A stretch of DNA of 64,000 nt from Qipengyuania_C sp046254955 (GCF_046254955.1 NZ_JBJXRG010000002.1:620001-684000); one strand, 5' to 3'; positions 1 to 8,916 are shown, counted from the first letter of the stretch. Notes: generated by a model from the letters alone, not told the origin. A program made the numbers and translations.

Positions 1-1
1 T

Positions 2-1189
2 TCGCGCTGGGGCAGGCGTCATCCGTTCATGTACGCCGCGGCTGTCCCGGTCGCGCTGAGCTACTTCCTGCTGTGGAGCCCGCCCGATTGGAGCGACACG
101 GGTCTGTTTTTTTACCTCGTAACACTGTCGATCCTGATCAGGACCTTTATCACTTTCTTTGAGACGCCCAGCAGCTCTCTATTACCGGAACTTACGCCCG
201 ACTATGAGGAGCGCACTACTCTGCAGTCCTACCGGCTCTTCTTCGGCTGGTCCGGAGGCAATCTGATGAGTGTGCTGATGTTTGGCGTGATCCTGACCGG
301 GCCACTCGGGATGCGCGACCAAGACGCTTACCAGACCTATGGCATTCTCGCTTCGGTGCTTATTTTCCTGTCCATCATGATTTCGGCCCTTGGCACTCAT
401 AGCCGGATCCCAACCCTGTCGCGCCCCGTAGCACTGGGCGAACGGTTCAGCCTCAAGCGCCTCTTTAGCGAGATGTTTGAAACACTCAGCGAGCGAAGCT
501 TTATCGCGCTCTTCTGGACGAACGTCTTCGGTTCGATCTCGACTGGCCTGGCAGCTGGCCTCGGATTCCTGCTGTTGGACTATTTCTGGGAATTCAGCCA
601 GTTCCAGAAGTTCATCTGGACCTCGGTCGTGTTCTTCTCGGCGTTTCTCGGGTTCCTCATCGCCCCACCGGTGGTACGATGGCTTGGCAAGAAACGAGCC
701 GCCGTGTGGCTTGGGATATTTGCGTGTTCGATCCAGCCCTTGCCGGTTGTGTTGCGGCTGTTTGACCTGATGCCCGAAAATGGTGATCCGGTACTCTTCC
801 CTATGGTCGTGATTATCAACACATTCGATCTCGCGCTCATCATCGCTCTGCAGGCGGTCATCCAGTCGATGATTGCCGACCTCGTCGAATCCAATCAGTT
901 GCGAACAGGGCGGCGAACCGAAGGAGTGTATTACGCGGCGATTACTTTCACACGAAAAACCACCCAGGGATTGGGAGTTTTTGCCGCCGGGATAATCCTC
1001 ACTCTGATTGCATTTCCCCAGGGCGCCGAACCAGGAACAGTCAACGAAGATATCGTGTGGAAATTGGGGGCGTTCTACGCGCCCACGCTTCTGGTTGTTT
1101 GGAGCATCATGCTTTTCGCCTTGTCGCGCTACAAGATCGACAAGGCGCAGCACGAGGAAAACCTGCGCAAGCTGGCCGCAGGCGCTTAG
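2..1189 (+). CDS. GPH-family (MelB-like) MFS symporter, 5'-truncated
   Basis: The frame is open from the first bases of the window and begins with residues SRWGRRHPF directly before MYAAAVPVALSYFLL. That is the loop-2 signature of glycoside-pentoside-hexuronide cation symporters (a basic Arg-rich loop followed by a membrane helix), so the true start lies upstream. Repeated hydrophobic segments of about 20 residues follow (for example around PVALSYFLLW, LMSVLMFGVILTG and LLVVWSIMLFAL), and the protein ends in a charged cytoplasmic tail. It should be an inner-membrane transporter; the substrate cannot be read from sequence. The metallo-hydrolase gene starts 12 bases downstream, so the two are probably co-transcribed. 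Family assignment is firm, specificity unknown. Confidence 0.85.
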   Translation, partial: SRWGRRHPFMYAAAVPVALSYFLLWSPPDWSDTGLFFYLVTLSILIRTFITFFETPSSSLLPELTPDYEERTTLQSYRLFFGWSGGNLMSVLMFGVILTGPLGMRDQDAYQTYGILASVLIFLSIMISALGTHSRIPTLSRPVALGERFSLKRLFSEMFETLSERSFIALFWTNVFGSISTGLAAGLGFLLLDYFWEFSQFQKFIWTSVVFFSAFLGFLIAPPVVRWLGKKRAAVWLGIFACSIQPLPVVLRLFDLMPENGDPVLFPMVVIINTFDLALIIALQAVIQSMIADLVESNQLRTGRRTEGVYYAAITFTRKTTQGLGVFAAGIILTLIAFPQGAEPGTVNEDIVWKLGAFYAPTLLVVWSIMLFALSRYKIDKAQHEENLRKLAAGA

Positions 1190-1201
1190 GGAGGTTGCCT
1201 C

Positions 1202-2278
1202 ATGAAGAAGGTCTTCGCAGCCCTGGCAGTTGTCGTGGGATTTGCTGCCATCGTGTTCTTCTTCGGACAACGCCAGATTGGCGAGAGGCTGTTCGAATCA
1301 CGAGTTTCAGCACAGGCCGGAACAGACCGGACAGCAGGCCTTCCCGATGGGCTCCATGCCTATGTCTGTGGCAGCGGTTCGCCCTTCCCCGATGCGCGCA
1401 GAGCCGGACCTTGCATTGCGGTTCTTGCAGGCAAGCGCGGCTTCATTTTCGACGTTGGTTCCGGCTCAATGCGCAAGCTCGGCGCCATGGCATTTCCATT
1501 CAACCGGCTCGACGCGGCCTTTCTGACCCACCTGCATTCCGATCACCTCGACGGGATGGGCGAGATGATGCTCCAGGCATGGATGGCGGGCGGGAGGTCG
1601 ACTCCCCTACCCGTCTACGGTCCACCGGGGACGGATGCCGTGGTCGATGGATTCATCGCCGCTTATACACCTGATCGCGAATACCGCATTGCGCACCACG
1701 GGCCGGAAGTCGCACGGCCGGGAGGTTTCGGCGCACAGTCCAACATCATCGCTTTTGAAGATGCTGAAGCTGAAGCCCGGATCGTGTACCAGGCCGACGG
1801 AGTTACCATCCGCGCGATCCCGGTCGATCACTCGCCGGTCGACAATGCACTTGCGTTCCGGATCGAGTACAAGGACCGCGCCATGGTCATCAGCGGCGAC
1901 ACGGTAAGATCCGCTGCGCTGGCCGCATTCGCAGACGGCACTGACGCAATCTTCCATGATGCGCTAAACTCGGAGATGGTCGGGACTATTGGACGCACGC
2001 TGGCCGAGCGCGGCAATACGGATGGCGCCAAGATCATGGCGGATATTCCAGACTATCACACCTCACCGGAAGATGCCGCCCGGGTCGCTCAAGACGCGGA
2101 TACAAAACTGTTGGTGCTTTACCATCTGGTCCCCGCGCCGCCGACAGTTCTCCTGAACGAGGCGTTCCTGGGCGATGCCGAAGCCCTATTCCAGGGTCGG
2201 CTCGAACTTGCCGAAGACGGCATGCGCGTCAGCCTTCCGGCAAGCACAGACCGGATCGAAATCGAACAGCTCTTGTGA
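1202..2278 (+). CDS. Exported or membrane-anchored MBL-fold metallo-hydrolase
   Basis: A 358-residue protein. An N-terminal hydrophobic segment (MKKVFAALAVVVGFAAIVFF) should act as signal peptide or membrane anchor. The metallo-beta-lactamase metal motif is intact: THLHSDHLDG near residue 105 (HxHxDH). It is followed by SGDT near residue 230 for the bridging aspartate and a late YHL histidine near residue 305. The fold is of the RNase Z/arylsulfatase-like MBL type, so a phosphoester or sulfate ester substrate is plausible but not shown. The start has a strong ribosome site (AGGGAGG, 8 bases upstream). It lies just behind a symporter gene, suggesting uptake and processing of a related compound. 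Confidence 0.82.
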   Translation: MKKVFAALAVVVGFAAIVFFFGQRQIGERLFESRVSAQAGTDRTAGLPDGLHAYVCGSGSPFPDARRAGPCIAVLAGKRGFIFDVGSGSMRKLGAMAFPFNRLDAAFLTHLHSDHLDGMGEMMLQAWMAGGRSTPLPVYGPPGTDAVVDGFIAAYTPDREYRIAHHGPEVARPGGFGAQSNIIAFEDAEAEARIVYQADGVTIRAIPVDHSPVDNALAFRIEYKDRAMVISGDTVRSAALAAFADGTDAIFHDALNSEMVGTIGRTLAERGNTDGAKIMADIPDYHTSPEDAARVAQDADTKLLVLYHLVPAPPTVLLNEAFLGDAEALFQGRLELAEDGMRVSLPASTDRIEIEQLL

Positions 2279-2288
2279 AATCCCCAAG

Positions 2289-2365
2289 TGGCGCGAGTGA
2301 CGGGACTTGAACCCGCGACCTTCGGCGTGACAGGCCGACACTCTAACCAACTGAGCTACACCCGC
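2289..2365 (-). tRNA. tRNA-Asp (GTC)
   Basis: Read on the minus strand, a full cloverleaf is present: acceptor GCGGGTG pairs with CACTCGC, the D arm contains AGTTGGTTA, the anticodon loop is CTGTCAC (anticodon GTC), the T loop is TTCAAGT, and a CCA end is encoded. Length is 77 bases. Confidence 0.97.
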
Positions 2366-2552
2366 GCAGCCACTTGGGAGCAGCGCCACTAGGCTAGAGC
2401 GCAGGGGCTGTCAACACCGTTAGAGGTCCATTTTGAGACCTACTTCCAGAGCGCACCTAAGCAAGAATTTTACCGCGTTGTTAACCATATTTTGAGGCCT
2501 TTGAGGCCATCGCTTCTCGCACGCCAAATGGGCGGACGACGCGGGGGTAAAC

Positions 2553-2942
2553 ATGCGCCGAATTCTCAAATGCCTGACAATCCTGGCCATGTTCACCGGG
2601 CCGGCTCACGCAAACGACGTGAACCTGAACTCCTTTATTTATCAGGAAGTTCGATCGGTTGATGCCCGCACGATTTCGGCCACGAATAGCCTACGCCGCG
2701 GTGACCGCGTGGTGACACTGCTCGATTGGCGTTCACGGGAACCCGAGACAGTTACAATGACCGCAGCTGTTCCGCGCGATCTGAGCTTCCTCAACGCCAG
2801 CGCCGAAGGCGTCGAGATATCGACCGATGGCGGACGCAGCTGGCACGCTACCGACAGCAACAGTGCGGGCCGAGTGACGCATCTGCGTTGGAAGGCAACC
2901 CCTGGCCGGGGTCGCCTCACCTACAGCGCGATCGTGCGCTGA
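2553..2942 (+). CDS. Small secreted protein of unknown function
   Basis: A 129-residue protein. Residues 1-20 (MRRILKCLTILAMFTGPAHA) form a clear Sec signal peptide with an AHA cleavage site. The mature part is mostly beta-type sequence, with RRGDRVVTLLDWRS followed by a stretch with ISTDGGRSW, a motif common in repeated beta modules of extracytoplasmic proteins. I do not recognise a named family. The start is supported by GGGGG five bases upstream. It is convergent with the bkd operon, whose end is only 7 bases away. The 187 bases upstream contain a TTAA-N7-TTGA sequence near 2482 that resembles a weak CtrA box, which is speculative. Confidence 0.7.
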   Translation: MRRILKCLTILAMFTGPAHANDVNLNSFIYQEVRSVDARTISATNSLRRGDRVVTLLDWRSREPETVTMTAAVPRDLSFLNASAEGVEISTDGGRSWHATDSNSAGRVTHLRWKATPGRGRLTYSAIVR

Positions 2943-2949
2943 CTTTCGA

Positions 2950-4248
2950 TCAGTCGGCCAGGAGTCTGGCCGGGGCTTCGATCAGTTTTTTCATGTCCTG
3001 GATGAAGCTTGCTGCATCATAGCCATCAACCACCCGGTGATCGCAGCTGATCGAGATATTCATCAGTTTGCGCTTCTCAATCCGCTCCTGCCCGTCAGCT
3101 CCCATCACGAACATCGGGCGCTCGATAATCCGGTTGGGACCGATTATCGCAACTTCCGGACGATTGATCACCGGCGTGGTTGCCACGCCGCCAAGCGGAC
3201 CAAGCGATGTAATCGTCAGTGTGGAGCCGGATAGCTCTTCGGACTTGGCCGAACCGTCGCGCGCCGCTTCTGCCAGCCGCTGGATCTCCCGTGCGAGCTG
3301 CCACAGGTTTTTCGCCTGAGCTTCTCGGATAACGGGGACCATCAGGCCATTGTCGGTCTGCGCCGCCATTCCCAAGTGCACCGCGCCGTGCCGGGTGACG
3401 ACATTGGCTTCATCATCATAACGCGCATTGATCATCGGATAATCGGGCACGAGCTTGGTGATCGCGGCGATCAGCAAGGGCAGCATAGTGAGCTTCGGGC
3501 GATCACCCTTGCCCTCATTCAATTGCGCACGCATCCTCTCCAGATCGGTCACGTCGCATTCCTCGACATAGGAGAAATGCGGAATGTTGCGCTTCGAAGC
3601 CGCCATATTCTGCGCGATACGCTTGCGCAGGCCGATTACCTTGATTTCCTCGTCCGACCGGGCTCGCCCCGATGCCGCAAAACCTCCGTTGTACGACAGG
3701 AAGGCATCGAGATCGGCGTGGCGAACACGGCCATCGGCCGCCGGCTTCACTTCTGCCAGATCGATCGCGAGGTCATTCGCACGAGCGCGCACTGCAGGAG
3801 AAGCGAGCACCTTGGCGCCCGCTTGCGGCGCGGGAGCCGGGGTAGGTTCCGGCAGTGGTTCGGGATCAGGATCGGCAGCCAGCGCATCATTGGCGTCGCT
3901 CGCATCCGAAGTTTCGACTTCGATGCGCTCTTCAACCTGTTTGGATTTCGGATCGGGAGGAATTGCCGCTTCCGCCGCCTTCTCCTCGACTTCGCCTGAA
4001 ACCTCGCCTTCGACCTCGATCACCAGCAGCATCGCGCCCACAGCTATCGTGTCACCGACTTCGCCCGCGACTTCGATCACCTTGCCATCGACCGGGCTCT
4101 CGATATCAATCGTCGCCTTGTCGGTCATGACGTCAACAAGGTGCTGGTCTTCCTCGACCGTATCGCCGACCTTCACGTGCCATTCGACCACTTCGGCCTC
4201 TGCGACACCTTCACCGACATCAGGCATATTGAATGTAAATTTCGCCAT
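2950..4248 (-). CDS. bkdB: Branched-chain 2-oxoacid dehydrogenase E2 (dihydrolipoamide acyltransferase)
   Basis: The 432-residue E2 core transfers the acyl group from E1 to CoA. It has one N-terminal lipoyl domain (residues 1-80, lipoyl lysine in MTDKATIDIE) and an acidic Pro/Ala-rich linker. A peripheral subunit-binding domain follows (ASPAVRARANDLAIDL, about 145-185), then the acyltransferase domain ending with ISCDHRVVDGYD, which holds the catalytic His and Asp. I chose the ATG at 4248 (MAKFTFNMPDVGEG); an upstream extension would run into the E1beta gene. It is the last gene of the E1alpha-E1beta-E2 operon. No E3 (lpd) gene follows, so E3 must come from elsewhere. The single lipoyl domain and E1 subunit type favour branched-chain over pyruvate dehydrogenase. 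Confidence 0.9.
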   Translation of the reverse strand: MAKFTFNMPDVGEGVAEAEVVEWHVKVGDTVEEDQHLVDVMTDKATIDIESPVDGKVIEVAGEVGDTIAVGAMLLVIEVEGEVSGEVEEKAAEAAIPPDPKSKQVEERIEVETSDASDANDALAADPDPEPLPEPTPAPAPQAGAKVLASPAVRARANDLAIDLAEVKPAADGRVRHADLDAFLSYNGGFAASGRARSDEEIKVIGLRKRIAQNMAASKRNIPHFSYVEECDVTDLERMRAQLNEGKGDRPKLTMLPLLIAAITKLVPDYPMINARYDDEANVVTRHGAVHLGMAAQTDNGLMVPVIREAQAKNLWQLAREIQRLAEAARDGSAKSEELSGSTLTITSLGPLGGVATTPVINRPEVAIIGPNRIIERPMFVMGADGQERIEKRKLMNISISCDHRVVDGYDAASFIQDMKKLIEAPARLLAD

Positions 4249-4253
4249 GGCGG

Positions 4254-5312
4254 TTACTCGCTCAAAATCTTGTCGATTGCCTCGCCGATGCGGACAGGAC
4301 CGGGGAAATAGGCCCATTCGAGGCTATGGGGATAGGGTGTATCGAAGCCGGTGACGCGTTCGACCGGCGCTTCGAGATGGTAAAAGCAGCGCTCAGTCAC
4401 CAGCGCCGAAAGTTCGGCACCGAAACCGGAAGTACGCGTCGCTTCATGGACGATCATGCATCGCCCGGTCTTCTTCACCGAAGCCTCGATCGCTTCGATA
4501 TCGAGCGGCACCAGAGTGCGCAGGTCGAGAATATCGGCATCGACACCCTTCTCGCGGCACACTGCCTCGGCCACGTGGACCATGGTGCCATATGCCAGCA
4601 CGGTCAGCTGTTCGCCTTCGGAAACATGCCGAGCCTCGCCCAGCGGGATGCGGTAGTAGCCTTCCGGAACGACGCTATCCTTGTGCTTCTTCCACGGCTC
4701 GACCGGCTTGTCGTAAAAGCCGGTGAAGGGGCCGTTGTAGATGCGCTTGGGCTCAAAGAAGATAACCGGGTCGTTGTCTTCGATAGCCGCGATCAGCAGG
4801 CCCTTGGCGTCATAGGGCGTCGACGGGATCACGGTCTTTAGACCCGAGACATGAGTAAACATGGCTTCGGGGCTCTGGCTGTGCGTCTGGCCGCCGAAAA
4901 TGCCTCCCCCAAAGGGCGAGCGGACCGTCATCGGAGCAATATACTCGGTCGCCGAGCGATAGCGCAGGCGCGCCGCCTCGCTGACCAGCTGGTCGAGACC
5001 GGGATAAATGTAGTCCGCGAACTGGATCTCGGGAACCGGGCGAAGGCCATAGGCGCCCATCCCAACCGCCACGCCAATAATGCCGCATTCGGAGATTGGC
5101 GTGTCAAACACGCGGGTCTTGCCGTGTTTTCCCTGCAAGCCCGCCGTGCAGCGGAACACGCCGCCGAAGTAGCCGACATCCTCGCCCATGATGATCACAT
5201 CCGGATCGCGTTCAAGCATGACGTCGAGCGCGTCGTTGATTGCCTCGATCATGTTGATCCGGCGTTCATCCGATTGCACTTCGGTGTTCTTGTCTTTCAC
5301 GGATGCGTTCAT
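4254..5312 (-). CDS. bkdA2: Branched-chain 2-oxoacid dehydrogenase E1 beta subunit
   Basis: A 352-residue transketolase-type pyrimidine-binding subunit. It contains MIEAINDALDVMLERD and IIMGEDVGYFGGVFRCT near the N-terminus, which carries the conserved Glu that activates thiamine diphosphate, and a C-terminal transketolase domain (AYGTMVHVAEA to VTGFDTPYP). With E1alpha it decarboxylates branched-chain 2-oxoacids. I chose the ATG at 5312, which overlaps the E1alpha stop as ATGA; this implies translational coupling. The E2 start follows 6 bases after its stop. Confidence 0.9.
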   Translation of the reverse strand: MNASVKDKNTEVQSDERRINMIEAINDALDVMLERDPDVIIMGEDVGYFGGVFRCTAGLQGKHGKTRVFDTPISECGIIGVAVGMGAYGLRPVPEIQFADYIYPGLDQLVSEAARLRYRSATEYIAPMTVRSPFGGGIFGGQTHSQSPEAMFTHVSGLKTVIPSTPYDAKGLLIAAIEDNDPVIFFEPKRIYNGPFTGFYDKPVEPWKKHKDSVVPEGYYRIPLGEARHVSEGEQLTVLAYGTMVHVAEAVCREKGVDADILDLRTLVPLDIEAIEASVKKTGRCMIVHEATRTSGFGAELSALVTERCFYHLEAPVERVTGFDTPYPHSLEWAYFPGPVRIGEAIDKILSE

Positions 5313-6625
5313 TTGCCCGCTCCATCCATCGGGTGCTCGTCCGGCCATTTGATCTCGCGCTCGCGGGTCGCCTGCGCGGCCTGTTCCTTGAGATGCCAGG
5401 GCAGCTCCTCGAACACATCTTCGAACATAGTGCGGAAGGGATGGTGCAGACCGTGACCGAGGATACCGTTCTTCTCGGCTTCCTTAGTCGCCGCCTTCAC
5501 CTGATCGGCTGCGTCCTTGTCCATCGCTTCCTGGCGCTCTTCATCCCATTCGCCAATCGCGATAAGGTGCTTCTTAAGCCGATTGACCGGATCGCCCAAC
5601 GGCCATTCTTCGCGCTCCTGCGCGCTACGATAGACCGATGGATCGTCGGAGGTTGAGTGCCCTTCGGCGCGGTAAGTGAAGTATTCGATCAGTGTCGGGC
5701 CAGCATTGGAGCGTGCGCGGTTGGCCGCCCATTGCTGCGAAGCATAGACCGCGAGCGCGTCATTCCCATCAACGCGCAGCGCGGCAAGGCCATAGCCCAA
5801 TGCACGCGCGGCAAAGGTGGTGCGTTCGGCGCCCGCGAAACCGGAGAAGCTCGAGATCGCCCACTGGTTGTTGATCACATTGAGGATCACCGGCGCGTTA
5901 TAGACGGTCGCGAACGTGCAGGCAGAGTGGAAGTCTCCTTCCGCGGTGCTGCCCTCGCCTACCCATGTCGCAGCGATGCGTGTGTCTTCCTTGATCGCGC
6001 TTGCCATTGCCCAGCCAACGGCTTGCGGTAGCTGCGTCGCCAGGTTGCCGGAGATCGAAAAGAAGCTGTGCTCGCGGCTCGAGTACATGATTGGCAACTG
6101 CCGGCCTTTAAGCTTGTCCGCCCTGTTCGAATAGATCTGGTTGATCATCTCGACCAACGGATAGTCACGAACGATCAGCACGCCTTGTTGGCGGTAGCTC
6201 GGGAAGACCATGTCGTCGCTCGCAAGCGCCATAGCCGCGGCGACGCTGGTAGCTTCCTCGCCGGTGCACTTCATGTAGAATGAAGTCTTGCCCTGCCGCT
6301 GGCCGCGGAACATGCGCTCATCGAAGGCGCGCACCATCGCCATGTTAGCCAGCATCTGGCGCAGTGTATCGGGGTCGAGCTTGGGATCCCACGGTCCATG
6401 AGCATTGTCATCATCGCCAAGCACGCGGATCAGGTCATAAGCGAACGGGAGAGTGTCCTTCGCATCACAAGCTTCATCAGGCCGTGGCTGCGCACCTGCA
6501 TCGGGAATGTCGAAATGGTTGAAATCGGCCGTGTCACCGGGGCGAAACTTCGGCTCCGGCACATGCAGAGACAGCGCCGGCTTGTTTGAGCGCTGCGATT
6601 CATTGCTCTTGGCCCCATCGGCCAT
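5309..6625 (-). CDS. bkdA1: Branched-chain 2-oxoacid dehydrogenase E1 alpha subunit
   Basis: A 438-residue subunit that binds the diphosphate of thiamine diphosphate. The motif GEGSTAEGDFHSA through VINNQWAIS (about residues 222-255) is the GDG-type metal/ThDP site. The tail end of the conserved region, with YRAEGHSTSDDPSVYRS, matches the phosphorylation-loop region of 2-oxoisovalerate E1alpha. The first 60 residues are polar and probably disordered. The start has GGGGAGAG six bases upstream. It is the first gene of the operon; the 111-base leader to thyA contains AT-rich sequence (ACGCAAAATTTTACGATTGCG) with partial dyad symmetry that could bind a regulator. Confidence 0.9.
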   Translation of the reverse strand: MADGAKSNESQRSNKPALSLHVPEPKFRPGDTADFNHFDIPDAGAQPRPDEACDAKDTLPFAYDLIRVLGDDDNAHGPWDPKLDPDTLRQMLANMAMVRAFDERMFRGQRQGKTSFYMKCTGEEATSVAAAMALASDDMVFPSYRQQGVLIVRDYPLVEMINQIYSNRADKLKGRQLPIMYSSREHSFFSISGNLATQLPQAVGWAMASAIKEDTRIAATWVGEGSTAEGDFHSACTFATVYNAPVILNVINNQWAISSFSGFAGAERTTFAARALGYGLAALRVDGNDALAVYASQQWAANRARSNAGPTLIEYFTYRAEGHSTSDDPSVYRSAQEREEWPLGDPVNRLKKHLIAIGEWDEERQEAMDKDAADQVKAATKEAEKNGILGHGLHHPFRTMFEDVFEELPWHLKEQAAQATREREIKWPDEHPMDGAGK

Positions 6626-6736
6626 CGATAACTCTCCCCTGCACGACCGACCGAAGTAAGGGCCGCTGACGCAAAATTTTACGATTGCGACATAATATTA
6701 CAACCCGTTTCCCCGGTCAAGATTCGGGTGACGCAC

Positions 6737-7693
6737 TCAGACAGCCACGGGTGCTTTGATCGGTGGGTGCGGCGTATAGCCTTGCACTATGAAATCCTCG
6801 ATCCGGTAGCCGAAAATGCTGTCCGGTACGCGCACTATCTCAAGCCGCGGATCGCTTTGCGGTTCCCGCTTTAATTGCTCGGTGATGAGGTGTTCGTGGT
6901 TGAGATAGAGATGTGTATCTCCGCCCATCCAGACGAATTCGCCCGGTTCGAGCCCGACTTGCTGCGCCATCATCCGTTGCAGCAGCGCACCCGACCACAG
7001 GTTGAAAGGTAGTCCTAGAGCGACATCACAGCTGCGTTGATAGAGCAAACAGTTGAGGCGACCACCCGCGACATGGAACTGGTAAGTCTTGTGACAGGGT
7101 GGCAGCGCCATCTGGTCTAGCTCGGCAACATTCCATCCTTCGATGATGTGCCGGCGGCTCCCGGGACTGGTCTTCAGACTTTCGGCCACCCGCGCGACCT
7201 GATTAATCCCATCGCCCTTCTCGTAAGTCCCATCCTTGCGATAGCGATAAGTCGGCCAATCCACCCATTGCTTGCCGTAAACCGGGCCGAGATCGCCCCA
7301 TCGTTCGGCGAAATCCTCGTCATCGGCGATGCGCTGGACAAAATCGTCAAGTACAATCTCGTCGCCCGTTTCGTTCACATAGCGGGCGTGCGGCCACTCG
7401 TTCCAGATTTTCACACCTTGCAAGACGAGCGGGCGGATATTGGTCTCGCCGGTCAGGAACCACAGCATCTCGCGCGTCGCGGTCTTCCAATAGACCCGCT
7501 TGGTTGTGATGAGCGGCATCGCACCATCGGCAAGATCGAAGCGTAACGTCGCACCGAAAACCGAACGAGTGCCGATGCCGGTGCGATCAACCCGCTCGCT
7601 GCCTTCCTCCCAAATGCGCCGCATGAGGTCGAGATATTGCCATTCGGGATGTCCCGGGCCGACGAGCTCAGAAGGAATCGACGCAGTTGCCAT
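6737..7693 (-). CDS. thyA: Thymidylate synthase
   Basis: Converts dUMP to dTMP with methylenetetrahydrofolate. The 318-residue protein has the catalytic cysteine in LPPCHKTYQF, the RSCDVALGLPFN substrate motif, and the folate-site C-terminus ending PIKAPVAV. It is longer than the E. coli enzyme (264) because of an insertion around residues 90-150, between the RPLVLQGVKIW and DLGPVYGKQW blocks; insertions here are common in alphaproteobacteria. I chose ATG 7693 because AGGGA lies six bases before it; a TTG two codons upstream is less well placed. No folA lies beside it. Confidence 0.95.
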   Translation of the reverse strand: MATASIPSELVGPGHPEWQYLDLMRRIWEEGSERVDRTGIGTRSVFGATLRFDLADGAMPLITTKRVYWKTATREMLWFLTGETNIRPLVLQGVKIWNEWPHARYVNETGDEIVLDDFVQRIADDEDFAERWGDLGPVYGKQWVDWPTYRYRKDGTYEKGDGINQVARVAESLKTSPGSRRHIIEGWNVAELDQMALPPCHKTYQFHVAGGRLNCLLYQRSCDVALGLPFNLWSGALLQRMMAQQVGLEPGEFVWMGGDTHLYLNHEHLITEQLKREPQSDPRLEIVRVPDSIFGYRIEDFIVQGYTPHPPIKAPVAV

Positions 7694-7805
7694 GGTCAAT
7701 CCCTAAACGCGCAAGTCCCCGCTTGCCACCCCGCTTTGGCGCTCCTATAGGGCCGCCCTTGCCTCGCCTCATGGCTTTTGAACAGCTATGTGAGGGCGAT
7801 ATGGT

Positions 7806-7882
7806 CGGGGAGTAGCTCAGCCTGGTAGAGCACTGTCTTCGGGAGGCAGGGGCCGGAGGTTCGAATCCTCTCTCCCCGACCA
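7806..7882 (+). tRNA. tRNA-Pro (CGG)
   Basis: A 77-base cloverleaf: acceptor CGGGGAG pairs with CTCCCCG, the anticodon stem-loop is CTGTC-TTCGGGA-GGCAG with anticodon CGG, the T loop is TTCGAAT, and CCA is encoded. Confidence 0.97.
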
Positions 7883-7969
7883 ATTTCTGCTAGACAAATT
7901 CATTCAGGGAATAAACTTGCGCAGAAATTCCAAAGCGATAGCGAAAGTTAACCGGAGGAGATTCTACCG

Positions 7970-8089
7970 ATGCGTCTTGCCACTATTATTCTTTTGATCA
8001 GCACTCTTGCTCTGGGTGCTTGCAATACCGTGCGCGGTGTTGGCGACGACCTCAAATCGGTTGCGAATGCAGGCGACGAAATGACCTGA
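7970..8089 (+). CDS. Entericidin EcnA/B-family small lipoprotein
   Basis: A 39-residue lipoprotein. The hydrophobic leader MRLATIILLISTLALGAC ends in a lipobox (ALGAC), so the mature protein begins at Cys18. It is followed by NTVRGVGDDL, the entericidin signature (xNTxxGxGxD). Entericidins are outer-envelope lipoproteins linked to stress and stationary-phase lysis; the role here is inferred. The ribosome site GGAGGAG lies nine bases upstream of ATG. It sits directly downstream of tRNA-Pro. Confidence 0.85.
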   Translation: MRLATIILLISTLALGACNTVRGVGDDLKSVANAGDEMT

Positions 8090-8113
8090 ACGTGCTTTCG
8101 GATCAGCGCTACC

Positions 8114-8138
8114 GGAACAAATTCATCACCAAGTCATT
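8114..8138 (+). promoter_or_regulatory. Candidate EcfG-type (general stress) promoter
   Basis: GGAAC at 8114-8118, a 16-base spacer, then CATT at 8135-8138. The alphaproteobacterial EcfG consensus is GGAAC-N16/17-CGTT, so there is one mismatch in the -10. It lies 56 bases before the PMP3-like gene, a typical stress-regulon member. Inferred from pattern only. Confidence 0.4.
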
Positions 8139-8194
8139 GGTTTAGTAAGAGCGGCCACAAACTGTGGCGGCACACAAAATCCGAGGACTTCACC

Positions 8195-8377
8195 ATGATG
8201 GGCATTATCGTACTTATCGCTACTATTCTTCTGCCGCCGCTTGGCGTGGCATTGAAACATGGGCTTGATCGCGATTTCTGGATCAACTTGATCCTCACGC
8301 TGATCCTGTATGTACCAGGCCTCGTTCACGGCATTTACGTGAACTACCTGCGCGGTGGATCGCGCGCGATCGCATAG
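8195..8377 (+). CDS. YqaE/PMP3-family small membrane protein
   Basis: A 60-residue protein with two membrane helices separated by a short loop: IIVLIATILLPPLGVAL, the family signature LPPLGVALKHGL, then FWINLILTLILYVPGLVHGIYVNY. PMP3/UPF0057 proteins are inner-membrane proteins often induced by salt, cold or envelope stress, with no known enzymatic activity. Two adjacent ATG codons start it; either could be used. A possible EcfG promoter is 56 bases upstream, which fits stress induction. Confidence 0.9.
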   Translation: MMGIIVLIATILLPPLGVALKHGLDRDFWINLILTLILYVPGLVHGIYVNYLRGGSRAIA

Positions 8378-8427
8378 TCGCTACATAACTACTTGAATCA
8401 CAAGCAGCAGGGCTGCATTCGATCAGG

Positions 8428-8916
8428 ATGATGGTTCCCGATCCGGTGCGGCCCTCGCTGCTTTTTGTGTGCCTTGGCAATATCTGCCGCTCGCCGCTCG
8501 CAGAAGCTGCATTCCGGTTGGCGGCCGAGGAAGCGGGTCTTGAGGCATATTGCGACAGCGCTGGTACGGCTGCCTATCATGCTGGGAGCGGACCAGACCC
8601 CCGATCAATCGCCGTAGCAGCGCTGCACGGGATCGATATTTCAGGCTTTGTCGCAAGGCAGGCTGATCGCTCGGATTTCGAGAACTTCACACATATCCTT
8701 GCACTTGATCATGAGAACCTGCGCAATCTCCAAGCGATTGCGCCGGGAGAATCCGAAGCGAGGGTTTGCCTTCTGATGGATATGGTACCGGGCCGCGAAG
8801 GAGCCGCAGTCGCCGATCCCTACTACGGCGGAGAAGAAAACTTCGCCGATACATGGGAAGACGTGAGCATGGCAGCGCGGGCGATTGTCGCGCAATTGAT
8901 GGACCGCGCGGACTAA
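8428..8916 (+). CDS. Low-molecular-weight protein-tyrosine phosphatase
   Basis: A 162-residue cytoplasmic phosphatase. The P-loop C15-LGNI-C-R21-S (CX5RS) is intact, with the second cysteine of the LMW family. The general-acid Asp is in the DPYYGG motif near residue 130. It removes phosphate from protein tyrosines or small phosphoesters; the target is unknown. The gene is not beside an exopolysaccharide tyrosine kinase, unlike the Wzb type, so a house-keeping role is as likely. It overlaps the convergent recG stop by 4 bases. Confidence 0.93.
   Translation: MMVPDPVRPSLLFVCLGNICRSPLAEAAFRLAAEEAGLEAYCDSAGTAAYHAGSGPDPRSIAVAALHGIDISGFVARQADRSDFENFTHILALDHENLRNLQAIAPGESEARVCLLMDMVPGREGAAVADPYYGGEENFADTWEDVSMAARAIVAQLMDRAD

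Noticed and set aside
182..1270. 362-residue minus-strand frame
   Set aside because: Antisense to the symporter; His/Glu-rich shadow composition.
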